Below, one piece after another: positions 21,657 to 33,305 of a DNA stretch of 64,000 nucleotides (positions are counted from its first letter, which is position 1; each line of letters begins with the position of its first letter). The notes under the pieces are model-generated. The model saw nothing but the letters and a program-made list of their open reading frames with translations. It searched no databases and was not told the origin of the DNA. Origin of the DNA: Bathymodiolus brooksi (taxonomy: Eukaryota; Mollusca; Bivalvia; Mytilida; Modiolidae); assembly GCA_963680875.1 (NCBI GenBank), contig OY804588.1, positions 60,896,369 to 60,960,368 of the forward strand, read 5' to 3'. Both the position numbers and the translations under genes were made by a program.

Positions 21657-22937
21657 ATGGTATATTCTGTCGAGGGAATTTCAACATTTAGAAAATTTGG
21701 TCAACAACTGGAGATGTCGAATAAACTTTTTACCACGTCGAAGGGACCATCCATTAAAAAGCGTCCAGTGTCCAACGGGTCCGTTCGGAGTGAATCGTCA
21801 GAAACACCATGTTCAGCCATTTTAAGTTTAACAACTTGCTATCTATGTAAAAAGGATATGTGTCGTCCGAAACATTTGCCTTGCATTCATTCATTCTGTG
21901 AATCTTGTATAGAGGTATTTGTTAATCAAATCAAGGAAAACAAGATTTCATCACATATTTCTTGCCCTGTATGTGACATGCCAGCGGCAACCATTGCGAG
22001 TGTTTCACCAAAGGAATTTGCCGAAAATTTACCGACTAGTACCCTTATTTCTACCGTGATGAGCAGGAAGTGTGCATCATCACCATGTTGCGGTCGTTGT
22101 AAGTCACGTGGAAGAGATTCAAAGGCTGCTTCCTGGTGCGGATATTGTGCGCAGGCGTTGTGTGAGGAACACGCAGACTATCATCAAGATCTTACTACAA
22201 CGAAAGTTCAACATCCGGTAGTTAAATTGAAGGACATGCTTACCACGGGAAATTTTGAATTTGTTCGTAAATGTAAATTTCATCACAATGAAGAAATGAC
22301 ACATTTTTGCAAAGATGAGTGGACTCCGTGTTGTCCTGTCTGTTCTAAGGGAATGCATAAAGGCTGCAATGTTGTTCGAATTCAACAAGTTGCTACAAAT
22401 ATTAAGATGGACCCGAGCACATCGCATTTACGCACGGCGATTGACTCTTTAGAGAATGAAACGCACAAGTTATTCAAAGGTCGTCAGAAGAATATTGAAA
22501 GAATAAACGAACAACTACAAACTGAACAGGAATTACTCAGAGGATTCAGAGAGAAAATAAACAGTCATTTAGATGAGCTTGAAGACAATTTGGCAACTGA
22601 ACTAGAAGCAAATCATACTCAGAAGCGAAAGGACCTCGAAAAGGAAGCAAAAACATTCCAAACGAAGAACACCACACTCAACTACTACAAGCTGCTCTTA
22701 GACAGCATTCAGGAAACATCTGGAAATTATCAAGCTGTACAGGAACTGGCAACAATTCGCGCGCAAACCAAAATAATGGAGAATGAAATTAAAATTACGT
22801 CGGCTAGGCTAAAATGGATGGATCTGACGGTTACGTATCCATACGACCTAGTGAAATCCATAACGAGGCTTGGGTCTATTCAGCAGAGAGTGACACATCT
22901 GGGTCGTGTTGGAACTCCCAAGTCCACACCAAGATAA
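21657..22937 (+). CDS. TRIM-like RING/B-box/coiled-coil protein
   Basis: A 426-residue intronless frame. ATG 21657 gives the longest form; ATG 21714 (Met20, gagATG) has a better context and may be the true start. Order: Ser/Thr-rich N-terminus; RING C61-C106 (CYLC ... LPCIHSFCESC ... CPVC); linker NLPTSTLISTVMS; B-box1 145-176 (SWCGYCAQALCEEH); B-box2 206-237 (KCKFHHNEE ... HFCKDEW ... CCPVCSKGMH); coiled coil about 250-395; tail ITRLGSIQQRV. All zinc ligands are present. Predicted RING E3 ligase by family. It is the last intact member of the cluster; a decayed relative follows 5.3 kb downstream. Confidence 0.9.
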   Translation: MVYSVEGISTFRKFGQQLEMSNKLFTTSKGPSIKKRPVSNGSVRSESSETPCSAILSLTTCYLCKKDMCRPKHLPCIHSFCESCIEVFVNQIKENKISSHISCPVCDMPAATIASVSPKEFAENLPTSTLISTVMSRKCASSPCCGRCKSRGRDSKAASWCGYCAQALCEEHADYHQDLTTTKVQHPVVKLKDMLTTGNFEFVRKCKFHHNEEMTHFCKDEWTPCCPVCSKGMHKGCNVVRIQQVATNIKMDPSTSHLRTAIDSLENETHKLFKGRQKNIERINEQLQTEQELLRGFREKINSHLDELEDNLATELEANHTQKRKDLEKEAKTFQTKNTTLNYYKLLLDSIQETSGNYQAVQELATIRAQTKIMENEIKITSARLKWMDLTVTYPYDLVKSITRLGSIQQRVTHLGRVGTPKSTPR

Positions 22938-23261
22938 AAGATTTAAAGCCTACTTGGGTGGAAGCACATTTTTCATTTGCGATCCATGTTTGAATTCAGT
23001 CTTTGATCTTACAATTCAGCTTAGCAGTTTAAAGAATTACGTGTGTTTTGCTTTTTTCTTCGCCACTTTTTTAATAGTGTATTTTGTGTAGATTTTATTT
23101 CATTTATTTCAATATTAAAAAGATTAAATCAATGTAGCGTCATTTTGAATTATACATACTCAATTCTTTGTTTAGCATTTTTTCTGCAAAATATTTTTCT
23201 GCGTGGTTTGAAAAATATAAACATTAAGAGCTGCTGCAAGATTTACAACAACTAAAGTTCT
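22938..23261. other. 3' flank of the fifth TRIM-like gene
   Basis: T-rich; short frames here are chance. ATTAAA near 23123 could serve as a weak polyadenylation signal. Confidence 0.3.
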
Positions 23262-23440
23262 CCTCCATCAGGCATATGTGACCTTAGCCGATTTTGGCTT
23301 TCCTGTTTAGGCCCTATGGTTTTCTTGATCCCAGAGGAACTTTTATATTATTTGGCTTTGCAATCTTTTGACTTTGAGTGTACATGATGAAGGTTATTTT
23401 AGAAACATGTTGTGTACACTACGTTTTTATTACACTACAC
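23262..23440 (+). repeat. Dispersed repeat resembling mussel 3' UTR sequence
   Basis: caggcatatgtgaccttagc then tatttggctttgcaatcttt and gtgtacatgatgaaggttat resemble a stretch I recall from many mytilid transcripts. Single copy in this window; assignment not tested. 23441-23840 is T/A-rich without recognised features. Confidence 0.35.
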
Positions 23441-23840
23441 GGAATGATCGGGAAATTCTCTAAACACAAAAATTATTTACCGCTCGCCTTTAGGACCATT
23501 TGTGAATATCCCGATTCTCCTTTTTTTCCCTTTTTTTAAAAAATGCAATGGGATTTTTGGCTGATTTTTTTTTGTCCGCTTTACTCTACACACCCCTTTT
23601 TGTCAGGGTTTGGATTCGTCTCCAGTGACGAGTTTTGTACTTGTTACACCACTCATTATTAGCTTTCAGTAACACAACGCTGATCACCCACTTATATGTA
23701 AGCATTGACATTTTACTTAATTGTATAACCGCATCATTTCACTATGAGGGTTCATAATATTAGTTTAACCTCTCAATTGTTTATTGACGTATATGTGCCA
23801 AGCCAGGACGAATAAAAAAAAACCCACTGAAAACTAAAAA

Positions 23841-26412
23841 AACAAAGAACGTGATACCGATACCATCATATGCTGTTACATTTCAGTTTTTACTGCACAG
23901 TCAGACCTGTATTAAGAGGTCACATTTGGAACATAGGAAAAGAGGCCACATAAGACAGATGACCTCTTAAAAGAGGTTCAATAAACAAAGAACGTGATAC
24001 CGATACCATCATATGCTGTTACATTTCAGTTTTTACTGCACAGTCAGACCTGTATTAAGAGGTCACATTTGGAACATAGGAAAAGAGGCCACATAAGACA
24101 GATGACCTCTTAAAAGAGGTTCAATAAACAAAGAACGTGATACCGATACCATCATATGCTGTTACATTTCAGTTTTTACTGCACAGTCAGACCTGTATTA
24201 AGAGGTCACATTTGGAACATAGGAAAAGAGGCCACATAAGACAGATGACCTCTTAAAAGAGGTTCAATAAACAAAGAACGTGATACCGATACCATCATAT
24301 GCTGTTACATTTCAGTTTTTACTGCACAGTCAGACCTGTATTAAGAGGTCACATTTGGAACATAGGAAAAGAGGCCACATAAGACAGATGACCTCTTAAA
24401 AGAGGTTCAATAAACAAAGAACGTGATACCGATACCATCATATGCTGTTACATTTCAGTTTTTACTGCACAGTCAGACCTGTATTAAGAGGTCACATTTG
24501 GAACATAGGAAAAGAGGCCACATAAGACAGATGACCTCTTAAAAGAGGTTCAATAAACAAAGAACGTGATACCGATACCATCATATGCTGTTACATTTCA
24601 GTTTTTACTGCACAGTCAGACCTGTATTAAGAGGTCACATTTGGAACATAGGAAAAGAGGCCACATAAGACAGATGACCTCTTAAAAGAGGTTCAATAAA
24701 CAAAGAACGTGATACCGATACCATCATATGCTGTTACATTTCAGTTTTTACTGCACAGTCAGACCTGTATTAAGAGGTCACATTTGGAACATAGGAAAAG
24801 AGGCCACATAAGACAGGTGACCTCTTAAAAGAGGTTCAATAAACAAAGAACGTGATACCGATACCATCATATGCTGTTACATTTCAGTTTTTACTGCACA
24901 GTCAGACCTGTATTAAGAGGTCACATTTGGAACATAGGAAAAGAGGCCACATAAGACAGATGACCTCTTAAAAGAGGTTCAATAAACAAAGAACGTGATA
25001 CCGATACCATCATATGCTGTTACATTTCAGTTTTTACTGCACAGTCAGACCTGTATTAAGAGGTCACATTTGGAACATAGGAAAAGAGGCCACATAAGAC
25101 AGATGACCTCTTAAAAGAGGTTCAATAAACAAAGAACGTGATACCGATACCATCATATGCTGTTACATTTCAGTTTTTACTGCACAGTCAGACCTGTATT
25201 AAGAGGTCACATTTGGAACATAGGAAAAGAGGCCACATAAGACAGATGACCTCTTAAAAGAGGTTCAATAAACAAAGAACGTGATACCGATATCATCATA
25301 TGCTGTTACATTTCAGTTTTTACTGCACAGTCAGACCTGTATTAAGAGGTCACATTTGGAACATAGGAAAAGAGGCCACATAAGACAGATGACCTCTTAA
25401 AAGAGGTTCAATAAACAAAGAACGTGATACCGATACCATCATATGCTGTTACATTTCAGTTTTTACTGCACAGTCAGACCTGTATTAAGAGGTCACATTT
25501 GGAACATAGGAAAAGAGGCCACATAAGACAGATGACCTCTTAAAAGAGGTTCAATAAACAAAGAACGTGATACCGATACCATCATATGCTGTTACATTTC
25601 AGTTTTTACTGCACAGTCAGACCTGTATTAAGAGGTCACATTTGGAACATAGGAAAAGAGGCCACATAAGACAGATGACCTCTTAAAAGAGGTTCAATAA
25701 ACAAAGAACGTGATACCGATACCATCATATGCTGTTACATTTCAGTTTTTACTGCACAGTCAGACCTGTATTAAGAGGTCACATTTGGAACATAGGAAAA
25801 GAGGCCACATAAGACAGATGACCTCTTAAAAGAGGTTCAATAAACAAAGAACGTGATACCGATACCATCATATGCTGTTACATTTCAGTTTTTACTGCAC
25901 AGTCAGACCTGTATTAAGAGGTCACATTTGGAACATAGGAAAAGAGGCCACATAAGACAGATGACCTCTTAAAAGAGGTTCAATAAACAAAGAACGTGAT
26001 ACCGATACCATCATATGCTGTTGCATTTCAGTTTTTCCTGCACAGTCAAACATGTATTAAGAGGTCACCTTTAGAACATAGGAAAAGAGGCCACATAAGA
26101 CAGATGACCTCTTAAAAGAGGTTCAATAAACAAAGAACGTGATACCGGTACCATCATATGTTGTTGCATTTCAGTTTTTCCTGCACAGTCAAACATGTAT
26201 TAAGAGGTCACCTTTGGAACATAGGAAAAGAGGCCACATAAGACAGATGACATCTTAAAAGAGGTTCAATAAACAAAGAACGTGATACCGGTACCATCAT
26301 ATGTTGTTGCATTTCAGTTTTTCCTGCACAGTCAAACATATATTAAGAGGTCACCTTTGGAACATAGGAAAAGAGGCCACATAAGACAGATGACCTCTTA
26401 AAATAGGTTCAA
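23841..26412. repeat. 143-bp satellite array, about 18 copies
   Basis: Unit starts at 23841, 23984, 24127 and so on, exactly 143 bases apart. Each unit joins about 57 bases of plain DNA (aacaaagaacgtgataccga ... tcagtttttactg) to about 86 bases of a MITE 5' end (cacagtcagacctgtattaa ... gacctcttaaaagaggttca). The first 15 units are almost identical; the last three share older variants (ttgcatttcagtttttcctg, gtcaaacatgt, caccttt). Confidence 0.95.
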
Positions 26413-26507
26413 TTCATATGAAGATTTCAATGACAGGTCATGAAAAAGGTGACCTTTTAATACAGGTGATTGTTTAATAGAAGTGACCGCATGGCCAGGT
26501 TTGACTG
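26325..26507. mobile_element. Complete MITE closing the 143-bp array
   Basis: Only in the last unit does the MITE run on past gttcaattcatatgaagatt to its far end, ggccaggtttgactg, followed by TA. The matching left end is cagtcaaacat. Relatives are at 47827-48002 and 62993-63172. CAGTCAAACCTG ends with TA flanks suggest a Tc1/mariner or pogo-type origin (inferred). Confidence 0.7.
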
Positions 26508-27050
26508 TATACTATGTACATTTGCATAAAACACGCACTAACGTTTGAAGAAAATATAACACGTCATAATAATGCTGTTCATACTTCCTTAAACATTAAG
26601 GCTTGGGCCCATCAAACTAGTCAAGGCGGTACCATACACTAACTCTTTAAAATCAGTTGAACGTTTTGATCATATGATGTTTGTATGCAGATTTCAAGCA
26701 TCTCGGTGATCAAAACCACAGAGAGAAAAGCTGCTACGTGGCTAGTGAATTTATAGCTCTGAGTCTGTTGGTTGGAATTTATTAAAATTTTGATATTTAT
26801 TACAGTGGATATATTCAAACACTCTGATAAAAAAATAAGAAAATTAAACGAGCAGATCAAATTTTACCTGAAGTGTATGGTACCACCTTAAGCACCACTT
26901 TCTATTATTGAAGTCCATATGCAAAGTCAAGACAGTGAACAGTCATGTATTATACATATGTGCATTATGGGTATTATTTTGCCGAACGGATTTTGGAGAT
27001 GTTCCGAAGTTGTAGTATTTTTTTGTTTTTCCTTTTATTGCTTTGAAGGC
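26508..27050. other. Unassigned spacer
   Basis: A short inverted pair stands out: ggcggtaccatacactaac at 26626 and gtgtatggtaccaccttaag at 26873, about 230 bases apart, enclosing AT-rich DNA with a 73-codon minus frame. This may be a small palindromic element; not otherwise recognised. Confidence 0.4.
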
Positions 27051-27225
27051 GAATAATGTGTCCGAGTGGAGCGACATGTCTACCCGCGGACTGTTGTTTC
27101 AGCTAGCACTATAATGATCCAACTCAGCGTGTTTGTCTAGAATAAAGCTGACATCATCGTCATCATCTCATCAAACTGTTCTCGCCATGACAAAGCTGAA
27201 AAATTTCTCACTCACTAATGATATT
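27051..27225 (+). mobile_element. SINE family B, 5'-truncated
   Basis: Starts at gaataatgtgtccgagtgga and runs through gcgacatgtctacccgcgga to a shortened tail ending cactcactaatg. Confidence 0.75.
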
Positions 27226-27339
27226 AATTTATAGCATTAAGAAATGATAGCATTTATTATATTTGAAAATAAATTTTCATTTGAATACTAGAAAATTAGT
27301 ATTTTTCGTAAATTTATTATTCGCATAAAAAGTTTCAAT

Positions 27340-27540
27340 AAAACGAAAACCAAAAATACCACACTGTCGAAATAAATCAACAATCCAATAAAAATCGTAA
27401 GAAGATGCAAAGCTTCCCCTAGGGCACAAATACATGACCGCTCCCTTTCCAGGATTGATACAAGAACTTCAATGAAAAAAAGTGGCGGCGTTAAACTTGT
27501 TTTTATGGACCCGAACCTTCCCTCTTAGTGAAATAATGCG
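27340..27540. repeat. Dispersed repeat fragment
   Basis: caagaacttcaatgaaaaaa then agtggcggcgttaaac parallels 14080-14160. 27541-28210 has no supported feature. Confidence 0.35.
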
Positions 27541-28210
27541 ACCATGTCAGCGCTTCCCACATGCGAGTAAATGCCAAACCCCAGATATAACCGGGCGAAC
27601 ATTATCATCATAAAGAAAGTTATAATCTTGAACATTATAGATAATATATTTAATCTTCGTGACATAGAAGTTGTCATACGCATTATTAGCAATGTTAGTT
27701 CTAGTAAAGAGAGTCGATGGCCTCAACCATTATTTAAATATTAGATAGTATATACATACAAGGCCATCGTATGACACAATAGTGAAACAATAGTCAACTG
27801 TGAAACAAAATCTAATTACAAATACCATCTTTCGTTATCTGTACGCAATTGACACCATACTTTCAAACAAGGTGCTGATATATTCGAAAGAAAAGTTTCG
27901 AAAGATAAGATTAGAAAATTCTAAAATTGTAAAAGCCATTGTTTTTTTAACAGTTTAATACTCAGAATAAGGTGACGTTGTAAAAAAAAAGTCTGAATAC
28001 AAACTGCCTGATCGAGCGTAGCGTATGAGTAGAGAAATATAAACTCCATACGAGGGAGTGGTTGGTATATTACTATCGAGGTATACATGTGGAAAATGTA
28101 AAACAATGAATAATTATATTAAATGCAATGCTATATATATTTGTTAACAGGTTTTTGTAATTTGAAACAAATAAAATGACACTACTACAATAGGATATTT
28201 ACCCAAGCTG

Positions 28211-28883
28211 TTAATTTCTGTATGGATCATTTAAGTGCGTATTGCACTGTTTGCTGGAAATGAATGCATAAAGTGTGCAATGTGATTTCAATAGAACATG
28301 CTGTACGGATTGTGCATAAATCTAGAATAACCCTTGACCTTGAACATAAGATAGATTATCTGCTGGTGAAAGTCAAGGACACCTTACAGGAACGGAACGA
28401 TCTCTTAGTAGACATTGAAAAGCAACGAAACATTTCAATGAACTCTTTCGGAAGTCATTGGATAATTATATCAATTCTTTGCAAGCCAATCTTGAACTTG
28501 ACATCGAAAATCATTTTTGTCAAGCAAAGAAACAGTTAGACAAAGAAATTCATGATTTTGAAAACAAAAATTTTAATTTTGAACATTTCCAAAAATTAAT
28601 GAAATCAATTAATGAATTTTCGCAGCCTATACAGTCTTTGTCAGAACTGACTGACATTCGTCAACAATGCAGTGAAATGGAAGAATCCATCCGACAGTCC
28701 TTCTTTCAAATGAAAAACATTCGTTTGTCGGTTTCTTTCATCAGTATACAACAGATTGCACATGTCATATCGAAAATTGGATCGACACTAATCACTGAAA
28801 CATCTAGAACCCTGAATGAATCTAATAGATCTCGACGTAGTTCATATAATTCACATTCTTCACGTCGTTCAACACACCACTGA
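28211..28883 (+). pseudogene. Decayed TRIM-like gene (B-box2 and coiled coil only)
   Basis: Reading from 28211, FCMDHLSAYCTVCWK, a TGA at 28258-28260, then MHKVCN aligns with the B-box2 of the neighbours (LFCKKEW, CC, VC, K, MH, C). The coiled coil follows, broken by a frameshift near 28440-28450 (NISMN then LFRKSLDNYINSL in another frame), and runs to 28883 with the family tail ISKIGSTL and a Ser/Arg/His-rich end. RING and B-box1 are gone. AATAAA follows at 28940. The two open pieces could still be translated but no complete TRIM is possible. Confidence 0.75.
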
Positions 28884-28967
28884 CAGTACAGGAATTAGTC
28901 AAATTGACACAATATTTGAAGAGAGATAACTCTAGCAGAAAATAAAATCATCAGTTTAGCAGGAATA

Positions 28968-29980
28968 CTGGTCGGGGAGTAGTTATCGCCATTTTTTACG
29001 TTTTTTATCCAATATTTTTAAGAAGCAGTCGAGAAACCTTTGTTTCACCCCATTATTATTTTGCATGAACCATAATGATTTACCTACGAAATGAATTTTC
29101 ATAAAGGAGAGCGCACGCTGATCGGGGATCCATTATTACGATGCTGCGTTTTTTAACAGAAAATGGCCGCAACAGAAGCAGTTCTCGTCAACTTTCAGAA
29201 ATATTGTTTTTTGTGAAGCTATAGCATCAAAAGGAAAGAAAAACGACATTTTAGCAAATTAAAACCCTTTCTTAAAAAGTTTACCGGTTTTTGTGTTAGT
29301 TTGTAGAAAACTGATAATTATTCATCGCTGTTTTAAAGGCTGTCATGCCATCCCCACGCCGCTCCCCCATTCCGTAAAATACATTCTTTTCAACAGTGGT
29401 TTACCTGATAATTTTCATTTTATTGATGAAAAGTAATAATTCCAGTTTTTCTAGAATTAATTTTAATATTTTGTCCATGTGTTATGCCCAATGTGATAAT
29501 ATAGGATCCATGTATAAATTAGCGGTCAAGGTAATTGATGACGTAAACAGTGCATGCGCAGGCGACCATTTGCATTCACATGGAATCTATTTTTATTCTG
29601 CAACTGGGAGCATTTTGGATTGTAGGGATGAGTAATAAGGCAAAGTGTGACACTTTTTAGAAAGATCTTAAAGATTTGTAGAGATAAATTGGAAATATGG
29701 TGTCACTAGATTCTCCGATGATCATTCCATGTTTTTTTCTATTTTAAGAGTACCAACACACGTGACCCTCTGTTGATGTTATGACAGAATGTGAGGTGCA
29801 GTAGGGTTTTTACCCGATTTTAACAATATTTCACAATGAAATTCGATAAAAATTAATACGAAGGATTGGTACGGCGTCCTTTAATGATGGTGAAAAAATC
29901 AGAAGAAAATTCGCGAGCGCTCGCGCTAAATGAGACAGTTGGCGAGAATTGCTTCTTGGCGAGAACTACTCCCCGACCAG
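28968..29980. mobile_element. Non-autonomous TIR element, about 1 kb
   Basis: Begins ctggtcggggagtagttatc and ends gagaactactccccgaccag, near-perfect inverted ends of about 24 bases flanked by TA on both sides (28966-28967, 29981-29982). No transposase frame inside. It sits 84 bases past the TRIM pseudogene. The superfamily is not clear. Confidence 0.65.
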
Positions 29981-30112
29981 TAGTGCTCTCACAAGTGCGT
30001 ATTCAGAAAAGAACAATAATTGTAAAAGTAAAATACTCAAGTTTAGGCTTCGTGGATATTGTAACCTACCCTATTTTTATGCTTGTTCCATTTTTGTTTA
30101 TAGACGTGTTTC

Positions 30113-30750
30113 CCTACTAGCCAAATTACGTTGTCAAAACGTTGTGACAACGTAGCTTTTTCGTTGTTACAACGTAATAATTTTACGTTTTAACTACGCC
30201 GATTTGTAGACTCCCCTGGACGTAAATACCACGTTGTGGTACTACGTAGTAAAAGACCATTATACAACCAAACGACAACCATGACCATGTAAGGACGTTT
30301 ACACAACGTAACCACCAACCATCACAAGACCTTTATACGAGGTAATTACAACTAATTAAGGACGTTTACACAACGTAACTACCAACCATCATAAGACCTT
30401 TATACGAGGTAATTACAACCACCAAAGGACCTTTACATGACGTAATTACAACCACATAGGGACCTTTCGACAACGTAACTACAACCACCTAGGGACCTTT
30501 ACACAACGCAACTACGACCACCTAGGGATCTTTACACAACGTAACTACGACCACCTAGGGATCTTTACACAACGTAACTACGACCACCTAGGGATCTTTA
30601 CACAATGTAACTACGACGACCTAAAGACCTTTAGACGACGCAACTACAACCATCTCTTTATAGTTATACAACTACAATATACAACCCTAAAAGGACTTTT
30701 ATAGCCAAATTACGTTGTCAAAGCATTGTGACAACCTAATTTGGATAGTA
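30113..30750. repeat. ACGTTGT-rich element with 33-bp tandem units
   Basis: Opens with ccctactagccaaattacgt then tgtcaaaacgttgtgacaac. It closes with the same tagccaaattacgttgtcaa, followed by its own inverse (caacctaatttggatagtag). The middle (30280-30650) is about ten units like gaccacctagggatctttac then acaacgtaactac. No coding frame. Confidence 0.7.
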
Positions 30751-31188
30751 GGGTAACTATAATCACATTAAGACCGTTACACCATGCAACTACCAACTAC
30801 ATTATTTTTTGTGTATTTAAGGACCTTTTGTGATGTTCTTATTTCCATCCCATGTTCTTAATTTTTTTGAGTTAACTAATAAAATATAAAGTTCTAAACA
30901 TTTATTAATCCAAATTATTGCAACTTTTACAGATGATGAAACACTCTTTCTACTCTCAGACTCCTCCCATCATAATCTATTTTAAAGATGCCAAAATGTT
31001 TAGATGTAATTATTATACAAATATAAATATGTCCAGTAATAATAAATATATCAGATTAAAAAACATGTATAATAAATGTACTAAAAATCTTTATCTTGTG
31101 AATGTTGCATTTGACAAAATTTTAGATGTATATAGATAACATCTCTAGAAGTAATGAATAGGTACACATCCAGTGGAGGACATACATT

Positions 31189-31379
31189 TTAAGCTCCCTG
31201 AACTATTATGTGGGCCCTTTTGCAGCCAGCAAGAATAACCAACAAGGTCAAAAGGGCCATGAACAGGGTGTTGGGGTGGAGTCCTTGACAATGGGCCAAA
31301 CATTGATCCCTTTCCCACCAGCAAAGAGGTCTGGGTAACGGAAGGTATCTTCTTCAATGGTGTTGTTCCATGGGAGATC
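31189..31379 (-). CDS. Candidate terminal exon of an unknown membrane protein
   Basis: Minus strand: acceptor ttatcag at 31380-31386, then a frame DLPWNNTIEEDTFRYPDLFA, GGKGINVWPIVKDSTP. One base appears missing in a C-run near 31262; past it another frame reads TLFMALLTLLVILAGCKRAH and ends IIVQGA-stop at 31189. The hydrophobic stretch looks like a transmembrane helix near the C-terminus. Composition is unlike the surroundings, so this was once coding. The C-run slip may be a true mutation or a sequencing error. I do not recognise the family. Confidence 0.4.
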
Positions 31380-32221
31380 CTGATAATTGTTTTTTTTTAA
31401 ATTTAACCACTATATCTCAGATTTTTATTGCTGTACTGGGTTATAAGCATTTTATGCTAGAAAACAAAAATATCTCAATAAATATGGGAACTGAAGCACT
31501 AGTTGCTGGCTAAGGAAACAGCAGAAATACATGTATACATATAAAAATATCACCCTGCTTAGGCCTGCTAACTATGGACCAAACTTATAAGAACAACTTG
31601 ACTTATACATCTATTCTTTAGTTTAACATTAAACACTAAAAAAGATATAATAGAAAATTACCAAAAACGAAGAAAAATTTGTAGGAACCAAGATCACACC
31701 ACCCAACATCAATACACAGAAAAAAGAATTTGTTCATTCTTTAAATTACTAGAGATGAAGGTCATTAGAGGGGGATCGTTAGGATAAAGAGGTGATAGTC
31801 TTGATTTTTGGTGTTTGAATGCACAAGCCAGAGGAGTGCAGCCTGAATTAAGAATTCATATGTCTGTTTGTGGTTTTGATTGGTTCTAACATAAGGACTG
31901 AGCTGTCAAACTATTAAGCTGTGCACCAACGAAGGATTCGAGGATCCAACTGCCAAAATGTAGGCTATGAATAGATTCTGGCTAAGTCAAGGAGCCCATA
32001 CAGCTTGGGATTCAAGTGCTGAAACCCCCCATACAAGTTTGGAAATTTTACTAATTACAGGGACATTTTGAGGCCATATGAAATTGGAATTGGAGCATAT
32101 TCTAAGGTCAATATTAAGTACTTTAACCAATTGACTTATGATTCTATTACTAAAATAGCCTTATTTTAATAACAAAGACTTAAAAAAACTCCATTAATTT
32201 TGTTGAAAAGTTAGTTCATTA

Positions 32222-32308
32222 AAAAAGTTGTTTCCAGGATATAAGGGGCCCTGAAGCATAAGCTTCATAGTAAGATCTACCAGTGTACACATCCCAATCC
32301 TGAAAAAG
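32222..32308 (-). CDS. Candidate internal exon, unknown protein
   Basis: Minus strand: acceptor ggggttacag, then LFQDWDVYTGRSYYEAYASG, PLISWKQLF and a stop. No GT donor is visible near the point where similarity to protein-like sequence ends. It lies 843 bases before the 31189-31379 exon on the same strand and may belong to the same gene, living or dead. Confidence 0.35.
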
Positions 32309-32690
32309 CTGTAACCCCAAAATATTCTTGTTAATTGTATATAAAAATATAACAAAGAGCAATAATCTTTTAAGCTTAGCAATTCAAAATAAAAATATCA
32401 AAACCAATATATCACATCCCCTACACAGTACAGAGAAAAAAATATAACCCTAATTTTTCTTTCTTTCTTAATGAAATAAAAGAACTGCCTAGCGCATAAA
32501 TGCACGACGTATCCCCTGCACTTGCATAATATTTAGTTTTATATATTTATAGAAAGCAGCCTTGCAGTCTTAATGTATAACATACTTTATTGAAGGATGG
32601 AGTAGATTGCAGCATGACCTGAATAATATACAGGAAGTACTCCACTTTGAACACTGTGTAAACCTCTGATGTAAATATAGATTTTCTCCC

Positions 32691-32980
32691 AAAACCCTTG
32701 CTTCAAATATTTCCATGTAAGAACCCATCCAAGATAATGATAATTACAAGCCACATGCAAAAAATTATTCAAATCTATCCATGTTTACTAAAGTTATCGC
32801 ATAAACAAGACACAATTCTCAAAATTGGTGATTTTTCAACCAAAAACTATGATTCCCCCCCAAAACCCTTGCTTCAAATATTACCATGTAAGAACCCATC
32901 CAAGATAATGATAATTACAAGCCACATGCAAAAAATTATTCAAATCCATCCATGTTTACTAAGTTATCGCATAAACAAGA
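32691..32980. repeat. 171-bp tandem duplication
   Basis: aaaacccttgcttcaaatat then accatgtaagaacccatcc recurs 171 bases later with few changes, ending at cgcataaacaaga in both. Beyond the second copy is gtgtgacggcggacagtggc, a junction to other DNA. Confidence 0.85.
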
Positions 32981-33059
32981 AAGTGTGACGGCGGACAGTG
33001 GCTATTTCTATATTCCCCACCGCTATCGCGGGGAGATAAAAATATATATTATTAAATAT

Positions 33060-33305
33060 GGGGGCAGTCGTGATTGTATGGTTGTGGGATTTATAACTAC
33101 CTATGCAATCAGTCCACATCACCACTAATGTTGTGAGTTCGAATCCGCTTAGACGAGGTGTACTTGATACAACATTATGTGATAAAGTTTGTCAGTGACT
33201 TACGGCAGGTCAGTGATTTTCTCTGGGTACTCCGATTTTTCAACCAATAAAACCGACCGCCATGATATAAATTAAATATCGTCGAAAGTGGTGTTAAACA
33301 CCATA
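33060..33305 (+). mobile_element. SINE family A, near full length
   Basis: Head gggcagtcgtgattgtatgg, B-box-like gtgagttcgaatcc, body gtttgtcagtgacttacggc, tail tcgaaagtggtgttaaacac. Confidence 0.85.

Noticed and set aside
23841..26412. CRISPR or tandem gene array
   Set aside because: 143-bp units repeat whole, with no variable spacers and no frame.
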